Shown: positions 39,117 to 49,737 of the stretch, piece after piece
How the letters are laid out: each line of letters starts with the position of its first letter
Numbering within the stretch: the stretch's first letter is position 1
DNA from: Streptomyces spinosisporus
GTDB taxonomy: Bacteria; Actinomycetota; Actinomycetes; Streptomycetales; Streptomycetaceae
Reading direction: 5' to 3'
Length of the DNA stretch: 64,000 nucleotides
NCBI RefSeq assembly: GCF_022698145.1
Contig: NZ_JALDAX010000003.1
Location: 62,001 to 126,000 of the forward strand
The notes under the pieces: generated by a model
Told to the model about the DNA's origin: nothing
Databases searched by the model: none
What the model saw: only the letters and a program-made list of their open reading frames with translations
Made by a program: the position numbers and the translations under genes

Positions 39117-40435
39117 CTCTGGGCCCGGAGCAGCTCCCGGTACCAGGCGTACGACGCCTTCGGCGTGCGCGTCTGTGTCTCGTAGTCCACGTGCACCAGC
39201 CCGAAGCGGCGCTGGTACCCCTCCGCCCACTCGAAGTTGTCGAGCAGTGACCACACGAAGTAGCCGCGCACGTCGACACCGGCCGTCAACGCGTCGTGCA
39301 GGGCCCGGACATGGCCGTCCAGGTAGGCGATGCGGTCCTGGTCGTCGAGGCCCTCGTAGGAGCAGCCGTTCTCGGTGATGACGACCGGCGGAAGGCGGTC
39401 GCCGTAGCGCTCGCGGAAGCCGGTGAGCAGTTCCGTCAGGCCCTGCGGCACGACCGGCCAGCCGAAGTCCGTCACCGGGACGTCCTCGATCTGCCGGACG
39501 GTGAAGGGGAGTTCGGCCGGGATCGTCAGCCCGCCGAAGTCGATGTCCGTGCCGTCGGGGGCGCCCACCCGGGTCGGCGCGTAGTAGTTGACGCCGTACC
39601 AGTCGAGCGGCTCGGCGATGACCTTGAGATCGGACTCGACGTCGCCGGGCATCAACTCGCCGAGCCCGTCCGGGTACTGGCCCAGCAGCAGCGGGTCGGC
39701 GAACAGCCGGTTGAGCAGCAGGTCGTAGAAGCCGGCCGCCTCGACGTCCGCCTGCTCCTGCGAGGCCGGCCAGGTGGGTCCGTGCGAGTTGGCGATCCCG
39801 ATGTCCGTGGCGCCGGCCGCGCGCAGCGCCCGTACCGCGAGTCCGTGGGCGAGCAGCTGGTGGTGGGCGACGGGGAGCGCGTCGAACATCAGCTGCCGGC
39901 CGGGCGCGTGCGCGCCCAGCGCGTGCCCCAGCAGGGTGTGTTCCGCGGGCTCGTTGAGGGTGATCCACTTGTGCACGCGGTCGCCCAGCCGCTCGGCGAC
40001 CTGTGACACGTACTCCGCGAACCGTGCCGCGGTGTCCCGCTCCAGCCAGTCCAGCGCGACCGGCAGGTCCCAGTGGAACAGGGTCGGCACGGGGCGTACG
40101 CCCGCCGCGCACAGCTCGTCCACGAGCTGGTCGTAGAAGTCCAGGCCACCCTCGGAGCGCACCCGCGGCCAAGAGATCGAGAAGCGGTACGCGTCGACGC
40201 CGAGACCGGCGAGCAGGGCCACGTCCTCGCGGTAGCGGTGGTAGTGGTCGCAGGCCACCGACGCGTCGGAGCCGTCCTTGACGTGGCCCGGCTCCACCGT
40301 GAACGCGTCCCACACGGACGGCTCGCGCCGGTCGGCCGCGCCCTCGATCTGGTGCGCCGACGTCGACACGCCCCACAGGAAACCGGCCGGGAAGCGGGGC
40401 ATCGCCGTCGCCGCGGTGATCGGATCAGTCGCCAT
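39113..40435 (-). CDS. GH1 family beta-glucosidase
   Basis: Intracellular beta-glucosidase of 440 residues with a (beta/alpha)8 barrel. It opens with FPAGFLWGVSTSAHQIEG, the family signature. The acid/base glutamate is in TLNEPAEHTLLG and the nucleophile in ITENGCSYEG. There is no signal peptide, so it would hydrolyse imported cellobiose or aryl glucosides. The coupled MFS gene follows it. The start is ATG 40435. Confidence 0.94.
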   Translation of the reverse strand: MATDPITAATAMPRFPAGFLWGVSTSAHQIEGAADRREPSVWDAFTVEPGHVKDGSDASVACDHYHRYREDVALLAGLGVDAYRFSISWPRVRSEGGLDFYDQLVDELCAAGVRPVPTLFHWDLPVALDWLERDTAARFAEYVSQVAERLGDRVHKWITLNEPAEHTLLGHALGAHAPGRQLMFDALPVAHHQLLAHGLAVRALRAAGATDIGIANSHGPTWPASQEQADVEAAGFYDLLLNRLFADPLLLGQYPDGLGELMPGDVESDLKVIAEPLDWYGVNYYAPTRVGAPDGTDIDFGGLTIPAELPFTVRQIEDVPVTDFGWPVVPQGLTELLTGFRERYGDRLPPVVITENGCSYEGLDDQDRIAYLDGHVRALHDALTAGVDVRGYFVWSLLDNFEWAEGYQRRFGLVHVDYETQTRTPKASYAWYRELLRAQR

Positions 40436-40509
40436 GCGCGGATCATCCGTACCTCCGGTGAGGGAAGTCAACGCCCGCGCATGAACGACCTGTTCGACCT
40501 GTGGCGGGC

Positions 40510-40776
40510 TCAGGCTCCTTCCTTCAGCACCCTGGAGACCAGCATCCGCTGCTCCTCCGTGAGCCGGGGATCCGCGGCGTAGAACGTCCGGCCGTCCACG
40601 GTGATCTCGTAGCTGAACCCGTCCGGGACGCCGACGGGCGGCGTGCTGTGCCCGCCGGCCACGGCCTGCTCGGCCAGGGCGTGCCATTCGCTCGCGTCGG
40701 GCCGTCCCGAGGTGTCCACCTCGGCGTGCCGCTCGATGCCCGCGAAGCCACCCGTGCGCCGTACTCGAATACGCAT
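40510..40776 (-). CDS. Emfourin, protealysin-type protease inhibitor
   Basis: An 88-residue protein matching the emfourin family (M4IN), slow tight-binding inhibitors of protealysin-like M4 peptidases. Characteristic segments are RVRRTGGFAGIERHAEVDT at the N-terminus, PDGFSYEITVDGRTFYAADP and the final SRVLKEGA. It lies 21 bases downstream of the M4 peptidase gene on the same strand, exactly the operon arrangement known for the pair. No signal peptide is present, in line with cytoplasmic control of the protease. Confidence 0.88.
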   Translation of the reverse strand: MRIRVRRTGGFAGIERHAEVDTSGRPDASEWHALAEQAVAGGHSTPPVGVPDGFSYEITVDGRTFYAADPRLTEEQRMLVSRVLKEGA

Positions 40777-40797
40777 GGGTCCGTGTCTAGTACGGAA

Positions 40798-41883
40798 CTA
40801 CGCCGTCCGCACCCCGACCTGTTCCCAGGCCTTCAGGACGGCCTGCAGTTCCTCGCCCTCGCTGAAGCGGGCCCTGGCCGCCGCGACCGTGAGCTTCGCG
40901 AAGTCCGCGAACAGGGCGTCCTTCTTCAGCTCGCCGCCGGTCAGGACGTCGTACCAGACCTGTCCCGCCTTCTCCCAGGCGTGGCCGCCGAGGGCGGTTG
41001 CGGCCAGGTAGAAGGCGTGGTTGGGGATGCCGGAGTTGATGTGGACCCCGCCGTTGTCGCGGCCGGTGCGCACGAAGTCGTCCATGGTCGCGGGCTGCGG
41101 GTCCTTGCCGAGGACGTCGTCGTCGTAGGCCGTGCCCGGCTCCTTCATGGAGCGCAGCGCCTTGCCGGTGACGCGCGGGGCGAGCAGCCCGGCGCCGATC
41201 AGCCAGTCGGCCTCGGCGGCGGTCTGGCCGAGCGTGTACTGCTTGATCAGCGAGCCGAAGACGTCGGACAGCGACTCGTTCAGGGCGCCGGGCTGGCCGA
41301 AGTAGGTGAGGTTGGCCGTGTACTGGGTGACGCCGTGGGTGAGTTCGTGGCCGATGACGTCGATCGGGATGGTGAAGTCGAGGAAGATCTCGCCGTCACC
41401 GTCGCCGAACACCATCTGCTCGCCGTTCCAGAAGGCGTTGTTGTAGTCGTTGTCGTAGTGGACGGTCGCGTCCAGCGGCAGGCCGTTGCCGTCGATGGAG
41501 TAGCGCTCGTAGGCCTTCAGATAGAGCTCGAAGGTGGCGCCGAGGCCCGCGTAGGCGCGGTTGACGGTGGCGTCCTTGCCGGGCTCCGAGCCCTCGGCGC
41601 GGACCTTCCTGCCGGGCAGCTCGGTGTGGTGGCGGGCGTCGTAGATGGTGCGGTGCGGCTGGTCGGCGGCAGCCCCCGCGGGCGCCGCGACGGTCGGGGC
41701 GCCGATGACCGTGGTCAGCCGGCGACGGGTGCGCTCGAAGGCGTCGCGCTCGAGGGTTTTGCGCGCGGCGGCGGCGAGTGCGGTGTCCTCGTGCTGGGAC
41801 AGCCTGTCGAGGATGTGGGGCGGTACGACGGTGCAGAAGACGGGCTCGAAGCCCCCGTTGGTCTTCATCATGCCCGGAACCAT
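40798..41883 (-). CDS. Protealysin-like M4 metallopeptidase
   Basis: Thermolysin-family zinc protease of 361 residues without a signal peptide. The short propeptide carries the protealysin marker CTVVPPHILDRL. The catalytic domain has HELTHGVTQYTANL (HExxH) with GALNESLSDVFG supplying the third ligand, and HINSGIPNHAFYLAA near the end with the proton-relay histidine. Self-cleavage of the propeptide is the family route to activation. The following gene encodes its likely inhibitor. In other bacteria such proteases are injected or act on intracellular targets; its role here is unknown. Confidence 0.92.
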   Translation of the reverse strand: MVPGMMKTNGGFEPVFCTVVPPHILDRLSQHEDTALAAAARKTLERDAFERTRRRLTTVIGAPTVAAPAGAAADQPHRTIYDARHHTELPGRKVRAEGSEPGKDATVNRAYAGLGATFELYLKAYERYSIDGNGLPLDATVHYDNDYNNAFWNGEQMVFGDGDGEIFLDFTIPIDVIGHELTHGVTQYTANLTYFGQPGALNESLSDVFGSLIKQYTLGQTAAEADWLIGAGLLAPRVTGKALRSMKEPGTAYDDDVLGKDPQPATMDDFVRTGRDNGGVHINSGIPNHAFYLAATALGGHAWEKAGQVWYDVLTGGELKKDALFADFAKLTVAAARARFSEGEELQAVLKAWEQVGVRTA

Positions 41884-42062
41884 TGCACTGAGTTATGTGC
41901 GTGTCACTACCCGCAACCATGATTGGTGAAATATGGGGACAGCGGTCCGCACGCTGAGTGACGAAGTGGTATGGCGCACGTTTTGCCCCACTTGTCTTTC
42001 CGGTCCCGCATACTGATACGGCGCCCCGCATCCGAAGGGGCTCGGCTAGCATGCGGAGCATC

Positions 42063-43912
<1,850 letters not shown>

Positions 43913-43933
43913 CGGCTCCGACCGGGCCTTTTC

Positions 43934-43968
43934 GCGCCCCGACCGCCTGTGTACGGCGGTCGGGGCGC
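43934..43968 (+). terminator. leuA transcription terminator
   Basis: GCGCCCCGACCGCC, a 7-base loop (TGTGTAC), then GGCGGTCGGGGCGC: a perfect 14 bp stem 21 bases after the leuA stop. A TCGTTT stretch follows shortly. Confidence 0.88.
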
Positions 43969-44094
43969 CGTCGTTTATCGGCCATTGGTTCGTGGAGGTC
44001 ACGGAAAGGTCTCGTCCGGGGTACTGACTCTGCCAGAGGGATGTGGCTAACATCACGCCAGCGGCGATGGGGCCGCAGGGTGAGGAGGTGCGAC

Positions 44095-44793
44095 GTGCTG
44101 CCAGTACGGGGACGAAACGGCCGAGCCGGCAGGCCTGCGCGCATCCTGGGCACCCGAACCGCGTGGACACCCGTCGGAGACGGTGAGTTCTTCTGCCCCG
44201 GCTGCGGAGGGGACCGCAACTACCAGCGGCTGACCGGGCACCGGCGGTTCGTCGTCCTCGGCGTGCCCGTGCTGCCGCGCGGCGAGACCGCACCGGTCGT
44301 CGAATGCGCCGCCTGCAGCCGCCACTTCGGCACCGAGGCCCTCGACCATCCGACCACCACCCGCTTCTCGGCGATGCTCCGCGACGCCGTGCACACCGTC
44401 GCCCTGGCGGTGCTCACCGCGGGCGGCAGCTGTTCGCGCAGCGCCCTGGAGTCCGCCGCCGGCACGGTCCGCGCGGCCGGCTTCGACGACTGCACCGAGG
44501 AGCAGCTGGGCGCCCTCGTCGAGGCCCTCGCCTCCGACACCGGCCGCTCCTACGACCAGTCCTGCGGGCCCGGGCTCGCCATAGAACTGCACGAGGCCCT
44601 GGACCCCCTCGCCGCCCACTTGGCCCCCGTCGGCCGCGAGTCCATCCTCCTCCAGGGCGCCCGCATCGCCCTCGCCGACGGCCCCTACACCCCCGCAGAA
44701 CGCGACGTCCTGAGCACCGTGGGGGCAGCTCTGACGATCTGCTCGGACGATGTGAGCAGGTTGCTGGCGGCGGCGGCGCGGACTCCGTCCTGA
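44095..44793 (+). CDS. TerB-family protein with N-terminal zinc ribbon
   Basis: A 232-residue cytosolic protein. The N-terminal ribbon has FFCPGCGG and ECAACSRHFG (two CxxC pairs), and the rest is a helical TerB-type domain (SALESAAGTVRAAGFDDCTEEQ, ILLQGARIALADGPYTPAERDVL). TerB domains occur in tellurite-resistance and stress-response complexes and bind metal; whether this member does is open. The GTG at 44095 has AGGAGG six bases upstream. The last codons and the stop lie within the first unit of the downstream repeat array. Confidence 0.82.
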   Translation: MLPVRGRNGRAGRPARILGTRTAWTPVGDGEFFCPGCGGDRNYQRLTGHRRFVVLGVPVLPRGETAPVVECAACSRHFGTEALDHPTTTRFSAMLRDAVHTVALAVLTAGGSCSRSALESAAGTVRAAGFDDCTEEQLGALVEALASDTGRSYDQSCGPGLAIELHEALDPLAAHLAPVGRESILLQGARIALADGPYTPAERDVLSTVGAALTICSDDVSRLLAAAARTPS

Positions 44794-45465
44794 GCGGGCA
44801 GCTGACTGCGATCGGGATCGGAGGTTGATCCGCCGATCGCGCGGGCATCCGTCGCGCAGCGGCCCCAGCTGGCGGCGCCAACGATGCCGCCGGGGAGTTG
44901 ATCCCGCGGACATACGCAGCGGCGCGGACGCCGTCCTGAGCGGGCAGCTGGCTGCGGCCGGAGGGTGATCCGCCGATCGCGCGGACGCTCGCCGCGGGGC
45001 GGCAGGGGCACGCCGAGGACGGCGATCCGCACAGACGCTGTTCCGCCGCGCGGCGGCCCCGGCTGTGCGGTGCCGGCGATGCCGGCCGACGGGTTGCTCC
45101 CGCGGGCATCCGCGGCGGTGCGGACTTCGTCCTGAGCGGGCGCTTGGCTGCGGCCGGAGGTTGATCGGCCGATCCGCGGACGCTCGCTGCGCGGCAGCCC
45201 CAGCGGGCGGCGCCAACGATGCCGGCCGACGGGTTGCTCCCCCGGACGTCCGCGGCGATACGGGCTCCGTCCTGAGCGGGCGCCTGGCTGCGGCCGGAGG
45301 TTGATCCGCCGGTCCGCGGACGCTTGCCGTGCGGCAGCACGGGCACGCCGAGGACGGCGATCCGTACGGACGTTGTTCCGCCGCGCGGTGGCCCCGGCTG
45401 TGCGGTGCCGGCGGTGCCGGCCGACGGGTTGCTCCCGCGGACGTCCGCGGCGGCGCAGCTGCGCC
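44787..45465. repeat. Composite four-unit repeat array, otherwise gene-free gap
   Basis: Four units share the head GTCCTGAGCGGGC (at 44787, 44933, 45129 and 45269) and a tail GATGCCGGCCGACGGGTTGC that recurs with small changes. Two short units (146 and 140 nt) alternate with two long ones (196 and about 196 nt), so the array is a tandem duplication of a short-plus-long block of 336-342 nt. A decayed fifth head lies at 45594. The long units contain, inverted, a 29-base piece of terB (28 of 29 identical to 44253-44281 in the second long unit). The rest of the gap up to 45748 shows no convincing gene. Confidence 0.85.
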
Positions 45466-45748
45466 CGCGCCCTGCCGCCCGCCGTCGGCGATCTCGCCGT
45501 ACGCCGCCGTGGCCCGGCGTCCGGCTGCAGGGCGGGCCGTTTCCCTCGTGGGTGGCCGGGGGTGTGGCGCTGCGGATGACGTGTCCCGTACGCCGTTCTG
45601 AGCGGGCGCGTACTCCCGTGGGAGTAAGCCCGGTGCGAGGCCTCCCGGGGCAGTAAGCCGCAACTCGCCCCCATGCCCGACGAACGAACCCCTTCACCCC
45701 GGGAGTCTGGAAGCGACCAGACATTGCGACCGGAGGGGAGGCCCGTTC

Positions 45749-47830
45749 ATGGGGGCCGTAAGGATGCGTGCAGGGGGGCGGCGGGCCGTGCCGTGGGTGG
45801 TGCTCGGGCTGTGGGTGGCCGCGCTCGTGCTGGTGGGGCCGTTCGCCGGGAAGTTCGGCGACATTCAGCAGAACCGGTCCGTGGACTATCTGCCCGACAG
45901 TGCCGACTCCACCCAAGTGGCCCGCGTCCAGGACGAGTTGCCGGGCGGCGAGGCCACCGATCTGGTGCTCGTCTACCACCGCGACGGCGGCCTCACCGCG
46001 GCCGACAGGCAGAAGGCGGGTGCGCAGGTCGCCGAGATCGGGGAGCGGTACCGGCTGACCGGCACCCCGAAGGCCGTCCCCTCACGCGACGGCACCACCC
46101 TCATGTACCCGGTCTCCAGCAACCAGCCCGGCCAGGACGACGAGGCCCGCGACGCCTTCGTCGACGGGGTCCGCGACATCGCGGACGGCGGCGCGGGGCT
46201 CAGCGCCGAGGTCGGCGGCCCCGGCGGCCTGCAGACCGACATGAGCAAGGTCTTCGGCAGCATCGACGGCACCCTGCTCTACGCCACCCTCGGCGTCGTC
46301 ACCGCCCTGCTGATCCTCATCTACCGCAGCCCCTTCCTCTGGCTGGTACCACTCGCCGTCGCCGGCGTCGCCGCGGGCATGGCGATGGCCGCCGGATACG
46401 GCCTGCACGAGCTGTTCGACGTCACGATCACCGGCCAGAGCGGCGGCGTGATGACGGTCCTCGTGCTCGGCGCGGGCACCGACTACGCCCTGCTGATCGT
46501 CTCCCGCTACCGCGAGGAGCTACGCCGCCACGAGCGCCCGTACGACGCCATGCGCGCCGCCCTCAGGGGCTGCGGCCCGGCGGTCCTCGCCTCCTCCGGC
46601 ACGGTCGCCGCCGGCCTGCTGTGCCTGCTCGCCGCCGACCTCAACAGCAGCAGCGGCATGGGCCCGGTCGGCATGGTGGGCGTGCTCGCCGCACTCCTCG
46701 CGATGCTCACCCTGCTGCCCGCCCTGCTGGTCCTGCTCGGCCGCCGCGTCTTCTGGCCGCTGATCCCGGCGTTCGGCAGCGAACCGAAAACGCGGCGCTC
46801 CCTGTTCGCAGCGATGGGCAGCTCGGCCACGCGCAGGCCGGTCGCCGTGCTCGTCGGCGGCGCCGTCCTGCTCGGCGCGCTCGCGCTGGGCGCGCTCAAT
46901 CTGCCCGGCACGCTCAAGCAGGAGGACTCCTTCACCGAGAAACCCGAGTCGATCTCCGCGAGCCAGACCCTGGCCCACGCCTTCCCCGGCCGCAGCAGCC
47001 AGCCCATCACCGTCATCGCCCCCGTGGACAGGGCCGACGCGGTGCTGACCAGGGCCCGTAGCACCGACGGCGTCGCACAGGCCACCACCGGCCGCAGCGG
47101 CTCCGGCTGGACGGAGATCTCCGTCTACGCCACCTCCGCACCCGAGTCGAAGGGCGAGACCCGCACCATCGAGGCCCTGCGCGCCGGGCTCGACGACACC
47201 TACGGCACCTACGTCGGCGGCCCCAGCGCCCAGCAGCTCGATCTGGCCGACAGCCAGTCCCGGGACCGCACCGTCGTCGTGCCGCTCGTCCTCGCCGCCG
47301 TGTTCGTGATCCTCGTAGGACTGCTGCGCAGCCTCGTGGCCCCGCTGATGCTGCTCGTCGCCGTGGTCGCGGTGTGGGGAGCCGCGCTCGGGATCGGCGG
47401 GCTGGTCTTCGGTCCGGTGCTCGGCTTCGAGGGCACCGACCCGGGCCTCGGCCTGCTGTCCTTCGTCTTCCTGGTGGCACTCGGCGTCGACTACGGCATC
47501 TTCCTCATGCACCGCATGCGCGAGGAGTCTCTCGCGGGCGCCGCACCGCAGACGGCCGCACTCACCGCGCTGCGCACCACCGGCGGGGTCATCGCCTCCG
47601 CGGGCGTCGTCCTGGCCGCGACGTTCGCCGTGCTGACCACGCTGCCGCTGGTGGGCCTGGTCGAACTCGGCTTCGTGATCGCGGTGGGCGTGCTGCTCGA
47701 CACCTTCCTGGTGCGCACCTACCTGGTGACGACGGCGAGCGTGCTGCTGCGGCGCAGGGTGTGGTGGCCCGGACGCCTCGCACGTGAACCGCAGCCGGTA
47801 CGGTCCGAGCGGCAGCCGGAGCCGGTGTGA
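45749..47830 (+). CDS. MMPL/RND-family transporter
   Basis: A 693-residue membrane protein of the MMPL group of RND exporters, which move lipids or lipophilic drugs. Two repeated halves each start with one helix, an extracytoplasmic loop and five helices. The core motifs GTDYALLIVSRYREEL and GVDYGIFLMHRMREE occupy equivalent places. GGAGGGGAGG lies upstream of the ATG. A two-component system follows 10 bases after the stop, and may sense the same envelope stress or compound. Confidence 0.92.
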   Translation: MGAVRMRAGGRRAVPWVVLGLWVAALVLVGPFAGKFGDIQQNRSVDYLPDSADSTQVARVQDELPGGEATDLVLVYHRDGGLTAADRQKAGAQVAEIGERYRLTGTPKAVPSRDGTTLMYPVSSNQPGQDDEARDAFVDGVRDIADGGAGLSAEVGGPGGLQTDMSKVFGSIDGTLLYATLGVVTALLILIYRSPFLWLVPLAVAGVAAGMAMAAGYGLHELFDVTITGQSGGVMTVLVLGAGTDYALLIVSRYREELRRHERPYDAMRAALRGCGPAVLASSGTVAAGLLCLLAADLNSSSGMGPVGMVGVLAALLAMLTLLPALLVLLGRRVFWPLIPAFGSEPKTRRSLFAAMGSSATRRPVAVLVGGAVLLGALALGALNLPGTLKQEDSFTEKPESISASQTLAHAFPGRSSQPITVIAPVDRADAVLTRARSTDGVAQATTGRSGSGWTEISVYATSAPESKGETRTIEALRAGLDDTYGTYVGGPSAQQLDLADSQSRDRTVVVPLVLAAVFVILVGLLRSLVAPLMLLVAVVAVWGAALGIGGLVFGPVLGFEGTDPGLGLLSFVFLVALGVDYGIFLMHRMREESLAGAAPQTAALTALRTTGGVIASAGVVLAATFAVLTTLPLVGLVELGFVIAVGVLLDTFLVRTYLVTTASVLLRRRVWWPGRLAREPQPVRSERQPEPV

Positions 47831-47840
47831 GACAGCGAAG

Positions 47841-49076
47841 ATGAACCCTGTGCAGCAGACGACGACAGTGGGGCGGCCCCGGCGCGGCGAACGCGTCATG
47901 GCGGTGCTCAACCGCGATCCGCGGACCGCCCCCCACGGCACTCGCAACGACGCGGTCCTCGCGGCGGTCCTCGCCGCGGCGGCCGTGTGCGTGGCGCTGT
48001 TCACCGACGGGGACCGCCGCCCCGACGCACTCGGCTGGACGCTGCTGCTCGCGGCCCACGTCCCCCTGGTGTGGCGGCGGCGCCGTCCGCTGCTGGTGCT
48101 CGCCGCCGGCGTGGCCTGTCTGATGCCGTACCACGCGATGGACAACAACCACGGTGCGTCGACCCCGGCCACCATGGTCGCGCTCTACACGGTCGCCGTC
48201 ACCGGCCGCCCGCTGCGCACCATCCTGACCGGCCTCACCGTCCTCACCGTCGCCATGAGTGTGATGCTGACGGTGAACACCCATCAGGCCGTGGAGCTCC
48301 TGCGGATCTCCGGCTGGATCATCGCCGTGCTCTTCCTCGGCGTCGACGTCCGCTACTACCGCGAGTACGTCACCTCGATCGTCGAGCGCGCGGAACGCGC
48401 CGAGCGCACCCGCGAGGAGGAGGCCCGCCGCAGGGTCGCCGAGGAGCGGCTGCGTATCGTCCGGGACCTGCACGACCTGCTCGCCCACACCATCACCCTC
48501 GTCGGTGTCCGCACGTCCGTCGCCGCGCACGTCCTGGCCGCCGACCCCGAGCGCCTGGACCGGGAGACGATCGCCAAGGCGCTGGACGAGATCGCGGAGA
48601 CCTGCCGCACCGCACGCGGCGAACTGCGCACCACCCTGGAGGTGCTGCGCGCCGCCGCCCCCGGCGAGGGCCGCGGCCCCCTGCCCGGCCTCGACGGGCT
48701 GCCCGACCTGGTGGAGGCGGCCCGGCTGGCGGGCGCACGGGTCGAGCCGGTGGTCCGGGTGGAGCAGGCGCCGCCCGCCGTCGGTGCCGCCGCCTACCGG
48801 ATCGTGCAGGAGGCGCTGACCAATGCGGTACGGCACGCGGGGCCCGAGCCGTGCGTACGGATCGAGCTGTACGAGGACAAGGGCCTGCTGCGCCTGTCCG
48901 TCACCGACGACGGCACCGGACCCACCCCGGGCGGCACCCCCGGCTTCGGGCTCGTGGGGATGAGGGAGAGGGCCCGCAGTGTGGGTGGCACACTCGACGC
49001 CGGGCCGCGCCCCGACGGCGGGTTCGCGGTGAGCGCCGTACTGCCGCTGACGACCGCTGGGGAAGGGACGCGATGA
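47841..49076 (+). CDS. Two-component sensor histidine kinase (NarL-type partner)
   Basis: Histidine kinase of 411 residues with the HisKA_3 layout. About four to five N-terminal helices (residues 30-165) form a membrane sensor with no large extracellular loop. The H-box is RDLHDLLAHTITLVG, and the ATPase N-box is IVQEALTNAVRHAG with a GFGLVGMRERA G2-box. The ATG at 47841 (MNPVQQ) sits shortly after the transporter stop. Its 3' end overlaps the response regulator by four bases. Confidence 0.9.
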   Translation: MNPVQQTTTVGRPRRGERVMAVLNRDPRTAPHGTRNDAVLAAVLAAAAVCVALFTDGDRRPDALGWTLLLAAHVPLVWRRRRPLLVLAAGVACLMPYHAMDNNHGASTPATMVALYTVAVTGRPLRTILTGLTVLTVAMSVMLTVNTHQAVELLRISGWIIAVLFLGVDVRYYREYVTSIVERAERAERTREEEARRRVAEERLRIVRDLHDLLAHTITLVGVRTSVAAHVLAADPERLDRETIAKALDEIAETCRTARGELRTTLEVLRAAAPGEGRGPLPGLDGLPDLVEAARLAGARVEPVVRVEQAPPAVGAAAYRIVQEALTNAVRHAGPEPCVRIELYEDKGLLRLSVTDDGTGPTPGGTPGFGLVGMRERARSVGGTLDAGPRPDGGFAVSAVLPLTTAGEGTR

Positions 49077-49735
49077 CGATCCGCGTACTGCTCGCCGACG
49101 ACCAGACCCTGGTGCGGGCCGCGTTCGCCATGCTCGTCGAGTCGGCGCGGGACATGGAGGTCGTGGGGCAGGCGGCCTCCGGCCGCGAGGCCGTCGCGCT
49201 GGCCCGCAGCGAGCGCGCCGACCTGGTGGTGATGGACATCCGCATGCCCGACCTGGACGGCATCGAGGCGACCCGGCTGATCGCCGCCGACGAGGATCTC
49301 GCGGGCGTCCGCGTTCTGGTCCTGACCACCTACGACACCGACGAGAACATCGTGGAGGCGCTGCGCGCGGGCGCCTCCGGGTTCCTGGTCAAGGACACCC
49401 GTCCGGCCGAACTCCTCGACGCCATCCGCACGGTGGCCGCCGGGGAGGCGCTGCTCTCGCCGGGGCCCACGGGACGGCTGATCGAGCGGTTCCTGCGCAC
49501 CCCGTCGGCGCCCGCGACCGGCGGCCCCGAATGCCTGTCCGACCGTGAGCGCGAGGTGCTGACCCTGCTGGCGCGCGGGCTCAACAACACCGAGATCGGC
49601 GAGGCGTTGGGGCTGAGCCCGCTGACCGCGAAGACCCATGTCAGCCGGATCATGGGGAAGGTGGGCGCCCGGGACCGGGCCCAGCTCGTCATCCTCGCCT
49701 ACGAGTCGGGACTGGTGACTCCGGGAACGATCTGA
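49073..49735 (+). CDS. LuxR/NarL-family response regulator
   Basis: A 220-residue regulator. The receiver domain has LLADDQ acidic residues, the phospho-acceptor Asp in VVMDIRMPDLDG and the conserved Lys in FLVKDTRPAEL. The C-terminal LuxR helix-turn-helix reads LSDREREVLTLLARGLNNTEIGEAL and TAKTHVSRIMGKVGA. The start overlaps the kinase stop (ATGA). The sialidase gene begins two bases after this stop. Confidence 0.94.
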   Translation: MTIRVLLADDQTLVRAAFAMLVESARDMEVVGQAASGREAVALARSERADLVVMDIRMPDLDGIEATRLIAADEDLAGVRVLVLTTYDTDENIVEALRAGASGFLVKDTRPAELLDAIRTVAAGEALLSPGPTGRLIERFLRTPSAPATGGPECLSDREREVLTLLARGLNNTEIGEALGLSPLTAKTHVSRIMGKVGARDRAQLVILAYESGLVTPGTI

Positions 49736-49737
49736 CG

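Noticed and set aside
40501..41922. 473-codon plus-strand frame opposite the emfourin and M4 protease genes
   Set aside because: It is antisense to two genes with strong family motifs and has no recognisable domain.
44414..45979. 521-codon minus-strand open frame through the repeat array
   Set aside because: Another minus-strand frame is equally open here, no signal or domain is visible and there is no clear ribosome site. The repeats alone explain the missing stops. It is kept only as part of the array finding.
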